Assembly: GCF_001879715.1 (NCBI RefSeq)
Contig: NZ_MNBW01000019.1
Location: forward strand, 1-56,539
DNA from: Nioella nitratireducens
GTDB lineage: Bacteria; Pseudomonadota; Alphaproteobacteria; Rhodobacterales; Rhodobacteraceae
Length of the DNA: 56,539 nucleotides
Direction: 5' to 3'
The notes under the pieces were generated by a model. The model had not been told where the DNA came from. It saw only the letters and a list, made by a program, of their open reading frames with translations, and made no database searches. This document shows, piece after piece, positions 1 through 8,684 of the stretch (its first letter is position 1; each line of letters begins with the position of its first letter). The translations under genes were made by a program, and so were the position numbers.

Positions 1-683
1 CTTCCTGTGCCCATAGCTCGTCTCCTTTGCTGCACATTATGCTATCAAAGGAGCGGCACCAAACCGCGACAGGTCCAATACGGTGCGGCAGAGCGCATGA
101 GTTTTGACATTGGACTTTGCTAAAAAGGTGCAACCCATGCAACTCTGTGCGCCCGCGCGCAGATAGAAGGGCCGCAGGGGCCTTCCACGCCCCCCCACCT
201 CCTCGATCTGTGACCCCTGACACAGTGTCACCCCGGCCACACCGTCGCCCCGGCCCTTGCGCTCAAAGCAGGGGTATTTTTCGCCCATTTCTGAGGTGCG
301 AACGCGCCTTTGAAAGCAGTTATTCATTAAAAACAAAGACTTATGGGTTACATGGTTACAAAACAAAATTTCTATTTGTAACCCAACGGGAGCAGAAAAG
401 TTACTATATATCAGATAGTTACAAGAGAGGTTACAAAGTTACAAAGGTTACATGAAAAACAAGAGTTTCCAGATGATCCCAACCGATTTCCGCTATGCTC
501 ATTCGCCGCCGCTTCGCTCAGATCGACAGCCGGTTCCGAGCTTCATGGAAAGGTGCAGAGGGTGAAAATTTTGCGCGACAGGAACCCCTGCGCTACCCCG
601 GCGCGGGGGTGATGGATAGTCCCCTACCGCGTGACCCGCCCAGCGCCCCGAAATGGCAATCCGTGGTAGCCCGGTGGTAGCCA
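1..683. other. Gene-poor region beside tRNA-Lys, no supported gene
   Basis: No reading frame here looks like a real protein; the short ORFs are low-complexity and lack family motifs. Visible structure: an inverted repeat at 22-53 (CTCCTTTG, 16-base gap, CAAAGGAG), a 13-base palindrome at 218-230 (TGACACAGTGTCA), the GTTACA repeat array at 347-452, and a 12-base direct repeat (catgaaaaacaa) at 451-462 and 682-693. The part from about 310 to 470 is clearly AT-richer than the chromosome to the right. Its position next to the 3' end of a tRNA gene fits the edge of an integrated element, but no integrase is in view. Confidence 0.5.
347..452 (+). repeat. GTTACA iteron-like repeat array
   Basis: GTTACA occurs in direct orientation starting at 347, 355, 418, 430, 438 and 447, with a degenerate copy (GTTACT) at 400 and one inverted copy at 377-382, all within 106 bases. 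Several copies are 8-12 bases apart, close to one helical turn. Such a cluster looks like binding sites for a replication or regulatory protein (iterons). Function is inferred only; no replication gene is in view to the right, and the left neighbour lies outside the window. Confidence 0.6.
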
Positions 684-722
684 TGAAAAACAAAAGGCTC
701 AGCCGATACCGGCTAAGCCTTT
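684..722 (-). terminator. Rho-independent terminator of tRNA-Lys
   Basis: An inverted repeat at 693-722 (arms AAAGGCTCAGCCG and CGGCTAAGCCTTT, one mismatch) lies just past the 3' end of the minus-strand tRNA-Lys. In minus-strand reading it is followed by a T-rich run (complement of 684-695). Stem plus T-run and position fit a factor-independent terminator for the tRNA transcript. Confidence 0.75.
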
Positions 723-730
723 GATTTTAG

Positions 731-806
731 TGGTGAGCCGTGCAGGATTCGAACCTGCGACCCACTGATTAAAAGTCAGTTGCTCTACCAACTGAGCTAA
801 CGGCCC
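731..806 (-). tRNA. tRNA-Lys (anticodon TTT)
   Basis: A 76-base cloverleaf on the minus strand with CCA encoded in the gene. The acceptor stem pairs GGGCCGT with ACGGCTC with one G-T wobble. The anticodon stem ACTGA/TCAGT encloses the loop CTTTTAA, giving anticodon TTT. The T-arm carries GGTTCGAATCC. It reads AAA/AAG lysine codons. Its 3' end faces the gene-poor region, the usual side for integration of mobile elements. Confidence 0.97.
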
Positions 807-855
807 ACTCTGAGATGTGAAAGGCGCCCTGCGGCGCCCCCTCACAGGCGGGTTC

Positions 856-882
856 TCTATAAACACCACCGGGGGGCGTCAA
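856..882 (-). promoter_or_regulatory. Candidate promoter of tRNA-Lys
   Basis: On the minus strand TTGACG (882-877) and TATAGA (861-856) resemble sigma70 -35 and -10 boxes about 50 bases upstream of the tRNA. The spacer is 15 bases, shorter than the ideal 17. A GGCGCC hairpin (823-838) sits between promoter and tRNA in the leader. Inferred by eye. Confidence 0.45.
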
Positions 883-939
883 GGGAAAAACTGCCCTTTG
901 GGATTTCAAATCGACATCCGAAGGCGTATATCCCCGGCC

Positions 940-1779
940 ATGGCGGAAAACATGCTTCATACCGGCCTGCCCTTCATGAAAATGCACGGGCTTGGCAATG
1001 ACTTCGTGGTCCTCGACTCGCGGCAGACCCCCGTCGTGATGACGCCCGCATTGGCGACGGCGCTGGCGGATCGGCATCGCGGGGTGGGGTTCGACCAGCT
1101 CGCGGTGATCCATGACGACGCCGAGGCCGACCTGCGCCTCGTGTTCTACAATTCCGACGGCTCGCTCTCTGCGGCCTGTGGCAACGCAACCCGCTGTATC
1201 GCGCGCTACGAGATGGCGCGCACGGGCAAGGCGGCGCTGAGCCTGCGGACCGAGCGGGGGCTGCTTTCGGCGCTGGATACGGGCGATGGGCTGACCTCTG
1301 TCAACATGGGGCCACCACAGCTTGCGTGGGACGCCATTCCATTGGCGCGCGAGATGGACACGCTGAGGCTGCCGCTGGACGGCGCGCCCACCGCGACCGG
1401 CATGGGCAACCCGCATTGCACCTACTTCGTCGAGGATGCAGAGGCGGTGGACCTTGCGGCGCACGGGCCCGTCATTGAGCACGATCCGCTCTTTCCCCAG
1501 CGCACCAATGTGCAATTCGCCCATGTCATCGGCCCCGACCACCTGCGCATGAGGGTGTGGGAGCGGGGCACGGGGATCACCCTCGCCTCTGGCTCGTCCA
1601 GTTGTGCCACGGCGGTGGCGGCGGCGCGGCGGGGCCTGACCGGACGCACGGTGCGAATCGAGCTTGACGGCGGCACCATCCACATCGACTGGCGCGAGGA
1701 TGGCGTCTGGATGACCGGCCCCACCGCCCATGTCTTCGACGCCGTCCTGACGCCTGATTTCCTGGCGGGGCTGGCATGA
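940..1779 (+). CDS. dapF: Diaminopimelate epimerase DapF
   Basis: Converts LL-2,6-diaminopimelate to the meso form in the cytoplasm, for lysine and peptidoglycan synthesis. The N-terminus carries the family signature [13 protein letters not shown]. The two catalytic cysteines are visible in AACGNATRC and [11 protein letters not shown]; the second motif is a variant of the usual GSGSCA form. Length (279 residues) is normal. The frame is open further upstream, but the start at 940 was chosen because homologs have only a short leader before the signature; 952 and 976 are alternatives. The stop overlaps the mtaB start in an ATGA, so the two genes are co-translated. Confidence 0.93.
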   Translation: MAENMLHTGLPFMKMHGLGNDFVVLDSRQTPVVMTPALATALADRHRGVGFDQLAVIHDDAEADLRLVFYNSDGSLSAACGNATRCIARYEMARTGKAALSLRTERGLLSALDTGDGLTSVNMGPPQLAWDAIPLAREMDTLRLPLDGAPTATGMGNPHCTYFVEDAEAVDLAAHGPVIEHDPLFPQRTNVQFAHVIGPDHLRMRVWERGTGITLASGSSSCATAVAAARRGLTGRTVRIELDGGTIHIDWREDGVWMTGPTAHVFDAVLTPDFLAGLA

Positions 1780-3032
1780 CGACCCCGCCTGTGTTCCACA
1801 CGCTCGGCTGCCGCCTGAACGCCTATGAGACCGAGGCGATGAAGGCCCTGACCCAAGAGGCCGGGGTCGGCAATGCCGTGGTGGTCAACACCTGCGCGGT
1901 GACGGCCGAGGCGGTGCGCAAGGCCCGGCAAGAGATCCGCAAACTCCGCCGCGACAATCCCGGCGCGCGCATCATCGTCACGGGATGCGCGGCACAGACA
2001 GAACCCGAGACCTTCCGCGCGATGGACGAGGTGGATGTCGTCATGGGCAACACCGAAAAGATGCAACCCGAGACATGGGCGGGCCTTGCGGGCGATTTCA
2101 TCGGCGAGACCCAGAAACTCATGGTCGACGACATCATGAGCGTGACGGAAACCGCCGGCCACCTGATTGACGGTTTCGGCACGCGCAGCCGCGCCTACGT
2201 GCAGGTCCAGAACGGCTGCGACCACCGCTGCACTTTCTGCATCATCCCCTATGGTCGGGGCAATTCGCGTTCGGTCCCTGCTGGCGTCGTGGTGGACCAG
2301 ATCAAGCGGCTGGTGGATCGCGGCTATAACGAGGTGGTGCTGACCGGCGTCGACCTGACCTCTTGGGGCGCCGACCTTCCGTCAGAACCCAAGCTTGGCG
2401 ATCTGGTCATGCGCATCCTGAAACTGGTGCCCGACCTGCCGCGCCTGCGTATCTCCTCCATCGATTCGATCGAGGTGGATGACAACCTGATGCAGGCCAT
2501 CGCCACCGAGCCGCGCCTGATGCCGCACCTGCACCTGTCCTTGCAGGCGGGCGACAACATGATCCTCAAGCGCATGAAGCGCCGTCATTCCCGCGAAGAC
2601 GCCATTGCCTTTGCCGAGCAGGCCCGCCGCCTGCGCCCCGACATGACCTTTGGCGCCGATATCATCGCGGGTTTCCCGACCGAGACCGAGGCGATGTTCG
2701 CCAATTCGCTGGCGCTGGTCGAGGAGTGCGGGCTGACATGGCTGCATGTCTTCCCCTACTCGCCCCGCCCCGGCACCCCGGCGGCGCGGATGCCGCAGGT
2801 GAACGGCAAGGCGATCAAGGCGCGCGCGGCGCGTCTGCGCGCGGCGGGGGCGGCACAGGTTGCCCGCCATCTGGACGCGCAGGTGGGGCGGGCGCACAAG
2901 GTGCTGCTGGAAAATCCCCATATGGGCCGGACCGAGCAATTCACCGAAGTCACCTTCGCCGACCCGCAGCCCGAGGGCCAGATCGTCGACGTCGTCATCG
3001 CCGGGGTCGCGGGCACCCAACTTCACGCCTGA
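1776..3032 (+). CDS. mtaB: tRNA t6A37 methylthiotransferase MtaB
   Basis: Radical-SAM enzyme of the MiaB/MtaB family that adds a methylthio group to N6-threonylcarbamoyladenosine at position 37 of ANN-reading tRNAs. The N-terminal methylthiotransferase domain begins at [10 protein letters not shown] and has further cysteines in NTCAVTAEA and [10 protein letters not shown], ligands of the auxiliary 4Fe-4S cluster. The radical-SAM triad is CDHRCTFC near residue 150. A TRAM-like C-terminal part follows residue 350. It has 418 residues, as usual for MtaB and shorter than MiaB. It overlaps dapF by four bases. Confidence 0.92.
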   Translation: MTTPPVFHTLGCRLNAYETEAMKALTQEAGVGNAVVVNTCAVTAEAVRKARQEIRKLRRDNPGARIIVTGCAAQTEPETFRAMDEVDVVMGNTEKMQPETWAGLAGDFIGETQKLMVDDIMSVTETAGHLIDGFGTRSRAYVQVQNGCDHRCTFCIIPYGRGNSRSVPAGVVVDQIKRLVDRGYNEVVLTGVDLTSWGADLPSEPKLGDLVMRILKLVPDLPRLRISSIDSIEVDDNLMQAIATEPRLMPHLHLSLQAGDNMILKRMKRRHSREDAIAFAEQARRLRPDMTFGADIIAGFPTETEAMFANSLALVEECGLTWLHVFPYSPRPGTPAARMPQVNGKAIKARAARLRAAGAAQVARHLDAQVGRAHKVLLENPHMGRTEQFTEVTFADPQPEGQIVDVVIAGVAGTQLHA

Positions 3033-3130
3033 GACCACCACCTCGCAGGATGGGCATCCTGCCCACCACCCGCGCGCCGGAGTGCGGTGGTCGGGTCGTC
3101 CCCCTGCCCTGAACAGCGCCCCGTTATACC

Positions 3131-3290
3131 GAGCTACCCCCCAAATTCGGACACTGACGTAGGCTATGATTTGCTGTCTGCTGGTCTTCGACGAGAAGGA
3201 GATCAGAGATGTCGAAGCGGAAGCAGCATTCGCCTGAGTTCAAGGTGAAGGTGGCGCTGGACGCGCTGAAGGGTGAGCAGACGGCGGCCC
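3131..3290 (+). mobile_element. IS3-family element fragment (left end plus truncated orfA)
   Basis: Bases 3131-3208 carry an IS end (GAGCTACCCCCC, then TTCGGACACTGAC) followed by the leader of a transposase orfA whose ATG is at 3209. The peptide starts MSKRKQHSPEFKVKVALD, the N-terminus of an IS3-type OrfA (helix-turn-helix). Homology stops after about 27 residues where an unrelated dehydrogenase fragment joins. A close relative of the same end lies at 56421-56539 in the same orientation. orfB and the right end are absent, so this copy is dead. Confidence 0.85.
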
Positions 3291-3303
3291 GGCGGCAGAG
3301 GGT

Positions 3304-3538
3304 GACCCCGATGCCTGGAACAAGATGCTGAACCTCAACATCAACGCCGCCTTCCGCTGCGTGAACGCGGTTCTGCCGCGCATGATCGAGCGCCAGACCG
3401 GCGACATCCTGTTCACCAGTTCCGTCGCGGGCGTGGTGCCCGTGGTGTGGGAACCCATCTACACCGCGTCGAAATTCGCGGTGCAGGCCTTCCTGCACAC
3501 GACCCGCCGGCAGGTGTCCGAACACGGCATCCGCATGC
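3304..3538 (+). pseudogene. Short-chain dehydrogenase fragment
   Basis: An in-frame stretch beginning [17 protein letters not shown] and containing [12 protein letters not shown] and [11 protein letters not shown] matches the middle of a classical short-chain dehydrogenase/reductase, including the catalytic Ser and the Tyr-x3-Lys pair. The NAD-binding N-terminus is missing because the IS fragment abuts it. The C-terminal part is lost after HGIRM, where the frame passes into unrelated sequence. This is a remnant, not a working gene. Confidence 0.8.
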
Positions 3539-3880
3539 CTTCGCTACGATCTCGGATGCAATGGCCGCGATGTCGTCGGCTGACGACATATGTGTTCCAC
3601 GAGCCGCCTTGGAACGATTTCACGCGCATAGATTTGAGCTCTACGCGCAAATGCAGGAGCTTGCGAGACGTCTGGCCAAAGGCGCATAGTCCCTCAACAC
3701 AGCCACGACCAAGGCGATCGCCGGGGGGTATGAAGACGGCTTTCTGGCGACAGAAGCCCTCGACAAGGCGACCTCGTAGCAGCGACAGTCACGGGTGGCG
3801 GGCCTGATAGGATCGGGCCTTCAAGGGGCCTTCTGTAAACGGGCAGGGCTTGCCCCATTGCTTGGCGGAAAGGGCCTCAC
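3539..3880 (+). other. Scrambled remnants before the transglutaminase gene
   Basis: 3539-3689 keeps an open frame ending RRLAKGA with a protein-like helical stretch ([20 protein letters not shown]), but its start belongs to the dehydrogenase frame. A further 30-codon open stretch follows to about 3778. I recognise neither. They look like 3' fragments of genes left after deletions around the IS element. The last 100 bases hold the ribosome-binding region (GGAAAGGG) of the next gene. Confidence 0.5.
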
Positions 3881-4657
3881 ATGCGGATCTCGATCGACGT
3901 CCAGATGCACTATCGCTTCTCCCGTCCCAACACGGTGTTTCTAGCGTTGGAGACGGCGCGGACCGACGGGCAGCAGGTCTTGGACTCCACGATGCAGCTT
4001 GGCGATGCGCGCGTTGATCGGATCATTGGGGATGACGCGATCGGTGAGCGGATCTGGGCGCGGGTGCCAGGGTTGGAGATGCGGTTGACCTATCGCGCCA
4101 TGCTCGACATCTCGCGGCCTGTCACGTCGCTTGACGGGCTGCGGGCCATGCCGCTGCACATGATCCCGGGCGCTGTCGCCCCCTACCTGCGCCCGTCGCG
4201 TTATTGCCAGTCCGACAAGTTCATGGCCTTTGTCGAAAAACGGTTCGGGCATCTGGTTGGCGGACAAAAAGTGGCGGCGATGCGCGATTGGGTTGAGGCG
4301 GAAATGTCCTATGTGCCGGGCAGTTCCCACGCCGATACCGATGTTCTGGATACATTTGCCGCCCGACAAGGAGTGTGCCGCGATTATGTGCACCTGTTCT
4401 GCGCGCTGGTTCGCGCAGCCCAGATCCCGGCGCGGGCGGTGGCGGCCTATGGTGCGGATGTCTGGCCGCAGGATTTTCATGCCGTGGCCGAGGTGTGGCT
4501 GGACAATGGCTGGCATCTGGTCGATCCCACGGGAATGTGCGCACAGGATGCGATCGCGGTGGTCGGGGTCGGGCGCGATGCCTATGACATCGCCTTCATG
4601 GATTCCGAGGCGCCGGCGGAAATGCTGTTTCAGCAGGTTCAGGTGTCGCGGGTCTGA
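3881..4657 (+). CDS. Transglutaminase-like cysteine protease family protein
   Basis: A 258-residue protein of the bacterial transglutaminase-like superfamily. The catalytic triad is visible: Cys in RQGVCRDYVHL (near residue 167), His in QDFHAVAEVWL (near 200) and Asp in HLVDPTGM (near 215). The N-terminal 100 residues match the beta-rich N-terminal domain that usually precedes this fold. There is no signal peptide, so it is probably cytoplasmic. Substrate is unknown; members act as proteases or amide-bond transferases. It stands alone between the degraded IS region and the convergent transporter operon, with GGAAAGGG upstream of the ATG. Confidence 0.82.
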   Translation: MRISIDVQMHYRFSRPNTVFLALETARTDGQQVLDSTMQLGDARVDRIIGDDAIGERIWARVPGLEMRLTYRAMLDISRPVTSLDGLRAMPLHMIPGAVAPYLRPSRYCQSDKFMAFVEKRFGHLVGGQKVAAMRDWVEAEMSYVPGSSHADTDVLDTFAARQGVCRDYVHLFCALVRAAQIPARAVAAYGADVWPQDFHAVAEVWLDNGWHLVDPTGMCAQDAIAVVGVGRDAYDIAFMDSEAPAEMLFQQVQVSRV

Positions 4658-4676
4658 TCGGCGAAGCCCATGCATG

Positions 4677-4702
4677 AAAACGGCCCGCGCAGGGGCGGGC
4701 CG
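4677..4702 (-). terminator. Terminator of the Liv-type transporter operon
   Basis: A perfect 8-base stem (CGGCCCGC at 4681-4688, GCGGGCCG at 4695-4702) with a 6-base loop. On the minus strand it is followed by TTTT (4680-4677). It lies 28 bases past the last gene of the minus-strand operon. Confidence 0.8.
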
Positions 4703-4729
4703 TCAGCGTTGAGCTATCTGGAAACGCCC

Positions 4730-5485
4730 TCAGACGGCGAGGTATTCCTCGCGCAGTTCCTTGTTCTGGAGCACTTCCTTGGCGTCGCCGTCGAACACGA
4801 CCGAGCCAGTGTCTAGGATCACGGCGCGGTCAGCCAGATCCAGTGCCGCCAAAGCGTTTTGTTCCACGATGATCGTGGTGATGCCCTGGTCGCGGATCAC
4901 GTTCAGCGTCTTGGCGATTTCCTGCACGATCACAGGGGCCAGCCCTTCGTAGGGTTCGTCGAGCAACAGCACCTTGATGTCGCGGGCCAATGCGCGGGCA
5001 ATGGCCAGCATTTGCTGTTCGCCCCCCGACAACGTCACGCCCTCTTGCTTGCGGCGTTCGCCAAGGCGCGGGAACAGTTCGTAGAGACGGTCCAGCGACC
5101 AGCCAACAGGCGGCGTGATCTGCGCCAGCTTAAGGTTTTCCTCGACGGTCAGGCCGGGGATGATCCGCCGGTCTTCGGGCACAAGCGCGAGGCCCGCGAC
5201 AGCGGCCTGGTGGCTTTTCATGGTGTGCAGTGGCTGGTGATCCAGCCAGATCTCGCCATGGCGCAGCTCGGGGTTGTCGACCCGGGCGATGGCGCGCAGG
5301 GTCGAAGTCTTTCCCGCCCCGTTGCGCCCCAAAAGGGCGAGGATTTCGCCTTCATGGACGTTGAAGCTGACATTCTGGACGATGTAGCTTTCGTCGTAAT
5401 AAGCGTCCAGCTCCCAGACCGACAGGAAGGCCGGGGCGTGCGAGGCATGGTTGGCGTTCGGGTCGAACTCCGGTTTGACGTTCAT
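4730..5485 (-). CDS. LivF-type ABC transporter ATP-binding protein
   Basis: Cytoplasmic ATPase of a branched-chain amino acid / amide type (HAAT) importer. Walker A is GRNGAGKTST, the ABC signature is LSGGEQQ and Walker B is VLLLDEPYEGL, with the H-loop histidine replaced by the IIVEQN motif usual for LivF. It has 251 residues; the first 20 precede the ABC fold and are poorly conserved, so the start may be later. It is the last gene of the operon and follows the second ATPase by 41 bases. Substrate cannot be told from sequence; the family carries branched-chain amino acids, amides, urea and small acids. Confidence 0.92.
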   Translation of the reverse strand: MNVKPEFDPNANHASHAPAFLSVWELDAYYDESYIVQNVSFNVHEGEILALLGRNGAGKTSTLRAIARVDNPELRHGEIWLDHQPLHTMKSHQAAVAGLALVPEDRRIIPGLTVEENLKLAQITPPVGWSLDRLYELFPRLGERRKQEGVTLSGGEQQMLAIARALARDIKVLLLDEPYEGLAPVIVQEIAKTLNVIRDQGITTIIVEQNALAALDLADRAVILDTGSVVFDGDAKEVLQNKELREEYLAV

Positions 5486-5526
5486 GCGTTAGTTCCTCCA
5501 TTGGCCCGAACCGGGCGCGGCTCCGG

Positions 5527-6285
5527 TCAGACCTGGGCTTCGCCAAGATAGGCTTCGCGGACCTTGGGATTGCCCTTGATGTTTTCCGGCAGGTCTTCGA
5601 CCAGCGGCGTGCCCTGCGCCAGCACGGTGATCCTGTCGGACAGGCTGAACACAACGTGCATGTCATGCTCGATGATCGCCATGGTGATGTTGCGCATTTC
5701 CTTGATCTGTTTCAGCAGGTCGATCGTGTTGTTGGTATCGGCCCGCGCCATCCCTGCGGTGGGTTCGTCCAGCAGCAGCAGGCGCGGGTTCTGCACAAGG
5801 CTCATCGCCATTTCCAGCCGTCGCTTGTCACCGCGAGAGAGCGAGGCAGCGTGCATGTTTCGCTTGTCGATCATGCCCAGCTCTTCCAGCATCCCCTCGG
5901 CCTGCGCCAGAAGGTCCGCTTCGTGGGCGATGCTTTCGATGGCGTGCATCCGAAAAACCCCGTCCCGTTTGGCAAAACAAGGGATCAGCGTATTTTCCAG
6001 CACCGTGAGATCCCCGAAGATCTCGGGCGTCTGGAACACCCGGCTGATCCCCATCTGATTGATCTCGAAGGGCTTCTTTCCCAGAACGCTTTGCCCGTCG
6101 AAGGTTACGGTGCCCGAGTCGGGGATCAGCTTGCCGACAAGGCAGTTCAGCAGCGTGGACTTGCCCGCCCCGTTGGGCCCGATGATCGCGTGGCAGGATC
6201 CTTCCGCCACGCTGAGGTTGACATCACCGAGGGCTTGCAGGCCCCCGAAGCGCTTGTTGACGCCAGATACTTCAAGAATTCCCAT
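5527..6285 (-). CDS. LivG-type ABC transporter ATP-binding protein
   Basis: Second ATPase of the HAAT importer, pairing with the LivF-type subunit. Walker A is GPNGAGKSTL and Walker B is LLLLDEPTAGM, followed by the long helix and IEHDMHVVFSL with the H-loop histidine. The signature is LSRGDKRRLEM rather than LSGGQ, a variant found in this subfamily. It has 252 residues, a normal length. It starts 12 bases after the permease gene, indicating one transcript. Confidence 0.92.
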   Translation of the reverse strand: MGILEVSGVNKRFGGLQALGDVNLSVAEGSCHAIIGPNGAGKSTLLNCLVGKLIPDSGTVTFDGQSVLGKKPFEINQMGISRVFQTPEIFGDLTVLENTLIPCFAKRDGVFRMHAIESIAHEADLLAQAEGMLEELGMIDKRNMHAASLSRGDKRRLEMAMSLVQNPRLLLLDEPTAGMARADTNNTIDLLKQIKEMRNITMAIIEHDMHVVFSLSDRITVLAQGTPLVEDLPENIKGNPKVREAYLGEAQV

Positions 6286-6297
6286 CGACGTCTCTCC

Positions 6298-7518
6298 TCA
6301 CTCGCCCGGCTGTTCGGCCGTGGTGGACCCGGTGCCCGGGGTTGGCGCGTCGCCGTTGCTGCGCTTGCGGCGAAACAGGTTGCCCAGCTTCTTGCCGCCT
6401 TCCACGATGCCGCCGGGCAAGAAGCACACGACCAGCACGAAGACGAGGCCGAGGGTCAGGTGCCACCCCTTGCCGATGAAGGGGTGCAACACGGTGACGA
6501 GCGTGTTTTCCAGCCAATCGGGCAAGGGGGCGAACCAGCCATGCACGACCGAGTCGTTGATCGTCGAAACGATCGACTCGAGATACTTGATCAGGCCGGC
6601 CCCGAGGATTGGGCCGATCAGGGTGCCCGCGCCGCCGAGGATGGTCATCAGAACCACCTCGCCCGAGGCGGTCCAAAGCATCCGCTCGGCGCCTGCCAGC
6701 GGGTCCATGGCCACCATTAGGCCACCGGCCAGGCCAGCATACATGCCCGAGATCACGAAGGCCGCCAGCGTGTAGGGGCGCGGGTTCAGGCCGGTGTAGT
6801 TCATCCGGTTCTGGTTTGATTTCACGGCGCGCAGCATCAGCCCGAAGGGCGAGCGGAAGATGCGCACAGCGAGGTAGAAGGCAAGCGCCATGATGATTGC
6901 CGCGAAGTAGTAACCGGTGCTGATCGTGAAGGACCATGCGCCGAAATCCAGCGTGACGGCGTGCGACATGTCGAGGCCGAAGACGGTCGGCACCGGGATG
7001 TTGCCCCCGTCGGTGGCCTGAACCCCGAAGATGCGCGGATCGTCGGTCGACAGCGACAGGCCAGACTCACCGCCCGTGATCGGCGTCAGCACCGAGTAGG
7101 CGAGGCTGTAGAACATCTGCGCGAAAGCCAGAGTCAGGATCGAGAAGTAGATCCCCGAGCGGCGCAGCGAGACGTATCCGATCAGAAGCGACACGGCCCC
7201 GGCGACCACGACCGATGCGATCAGCGCCGGGATCACGTTCATCGTCAAGAGCTTCATCATCCAGACACCGGTGTAAGACCCGATGCCCAGAAAGGCTGCG
7301 TGACCGAAGGACAGATAGCCGGTGAGGCCGAAGAGGATGTTGAAACCGATGGCGAAGATGCCGAAGATCACCAACTTTTGCATCAGGTCCGGGTAGCCCG
7401 CGTTGAACTGGGCCATGCCGGAGGTGTCGGGAAACGGGTTCAGCAGGATGGGCGCGAATACCAGCATCGCGATCACGATGAGGAAGAGCCGCAGATCCGC
7501 CTTGTTCAATCCAAGCAT
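6298..7518 (-). CDS. LivM-type ABC transporter permease
   Basis: Inner-membrane permease of the HAAT importer with about ten hydrophobic segments. The loop [24 protein letters not shown] is the conserved contact region for the ATPase in LivM proteins (motif quoted in part: residues [16 protein letters not shown]). At 406 residues it is longer than LivM of E. coli mainly through a charged C-terminal tail (FRRKRSNGD onward) predicted to be cytoplasmic. It is separated from the preceding permease by 3 bases. Confidence 0.92.
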   Translation of the reverse strand: MLGLNKADLRLFLIVIAMLVFAPILLNPFPDTSGMAQFNAGYPDLMQKLVIFGIFAIGFNILFGLTGYLSFGHAAFLGIGSYTGVWMMKLLTMNVIPALIASVVVAGAVSLLIGYVSLRRSGIYFSILTLAFAQMFYSLAYSVLTPITGGESGLSLSTDDPRIFGVQATDGGNIPVPTVFGLDMSHAVTLDFGAWSFTISTGYYFAAIIMALAFYLAVRIFRSPFGLMLRAVKSNQNRMNYTGLNPRPYTLAAFVISGMYAGLAGGLMVAMDPLAGAERMLWTASGEVVLMTILGGAGTLIGPILGAGLIKYLESIVSTINDSVVHGWFAPLPDWLENTLVTVLHPFIGKGWHLTLGLVFVLVVCFLPGGIVEGGKKLGNLFRRKRSNGDAPTPGTGSTTAEQPGE

Positions 7519-7521
7519 GGA

Positions 7522-8553
7522 TCAGTCCTCCATAACGCCCTTGCGGCCCATCAGGCCACGGGGGCGGGTCAATAGCACGACGACAGCAACGAGGTAGATG
7601 ATCACCTGGTTGATGCCGGGAATGAATTCGATGATTTGCGACATCGAGGCAAAGCTTTGCAGAATGCCGAGCAGGAAGCCCGCGGCAACCGCGCCTTCGA
7701 GGCTGCCCATGCCGCCGACAACCACCACAACGAAGCTGAGCACGAGGAAATCCATCCCCATGTGATAGTTCGGCGACAGGATCGGTGTATACATCACGCC
7801 CGCAAGGCCCGCGACGATCGAGGCGATGGCGAACATGGCCACGAAGCGCTTGTCGATGTCGATGCCCAAAAGCCCCACGGTCTCGCGGTCGGCCATCCCG
7901 GCGCGCACGACCATCCCGAAGGTGGTGTAGCGCAGGAAGGCGAAGACCGCGCCAATCACGACGGCGGCGAAGCCGAAATAGACGAGGCGCCAGTAGGGAT
8001 ACATGATGGCGTAGGCGTCGAAGCCGATCCACCGGCCAAAGTCGAAGCTGCCGGTAAAGGCCTCGGGCGCGGGCATCGGGATCGGGTTGGCGCCGTAGAA
8101 GGCCTTGACGATCTCTTGCAGCACGATGGCCAGACCGAAGGTCACGAGGATCTGGTCTGCATGGGGCCGCTTGTAGAAATAGCGGATCAGGCCGCGTTCC
8201 ATCGCCACGCCGATAAAGGCCATGATCGGGATCGCGAACAGGATCGACAGCGGCACCGACCAGTCGATGATCGAATGGCCCATTTCTGGGCCGAACCACG
8301 CCTCGACATATGGTGTATTGACTACCATCGGATTGCCGAGAAAGTCGGTGCGGGTCGGATCAATCGCCTCGAACGACAGGTTGAAGATCTTGTTGAGCGT
8401 CACCGCACAGAACGCGCCCAGCATGAACAGCGCGCCATGGGCGAAGTTGACGACCCCGAGCGTGCCGAAAATCAGCGTCAGGCCAAGCGCGATCAGCGCA
8501 TAGGCCGAGCCTTTGTCGAGGCCGTTGAGAATTTGCAGGATGATGGTTTCCAT
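7522..8553 (-). CDS. LivH-type ABC transporter permease
   Basis: Inner-membrane permease of the HAAT importer, 343 residues. It begins METIILQILNGLDKG, the typical LivH start, and carries GLTLIFGTLGVVNFAHGA, the hallmark of the subfamily. The open frame runs upstream to 8634, but that part crosses the intergenic hairpin, so the ATG at 8553 was chosen. It is the first gene after the terminator-like hairpin separating it from the binding-protein gene. Confidence 0.93.
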   Translation of the reverse strand: METIILQILNGLDKGSAYALIALGLTLIFGTLGVVNFAHGALFMLGAFCAVTLNKIFNLSFEAIDPTRTDFLGNPMVVNTPYVEAWFGPEMGHSIIDWSVPLSILFAIPIMAFIGVAMERGLIRYFYKRPHADQILVTFGLAIVLQEIVKAFYGANPIPMPAPEAFTGSFDFGRWIGFDAYAIMYPYWRLVYFGFAAVVIGAVFAFLRYTTFGMVVRAGMADRETVGLLGIDIDKRFVAMFAIASIVAGLAGVMYTPILSPNYHMGMDFLVLSFVVVVVGGMGSLEGAVAAGFLLGILQSFASMSQIIEFIPGINQVIIYLVAVVVLLTRPRGLMGRKGVMED

Positions 8554-8632
8554 GGCTGCACGGGATCCTTTGCCGATGTGCCGATATACGCGGCTCTCAG
8601 TCCGGGGGGGCGTGTGGGCCCCGGACGGTGCC

Positions 8633-8668
8633 AAAAAGACCCGGGCGCTGGTGAGGCGCGCCCGGGTC
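8633..8668 (-). terminator. Intra-operon terminator after the binding-protein gene
   Basis: A perfect 10-base stem (8638-8647 GACCCGGGCG, 8659-8668 CGCCCGGGTC) followed on the minus strand by TTTTT (8637-8633). It lies between the substrate-binding gene and the permease genes. A partial terminator here would give more binding protein than membrane components, a common arrangement in ABC operons. Confidence 0.8.
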
Positions 8669-8684
8669 CGAACTGTGCCCTGGC

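Noticed and set aside
347-452. CRISPR array
   Set aside because: Repeat unit is only six bases with irregular spacers of a few bases; no cas genes.
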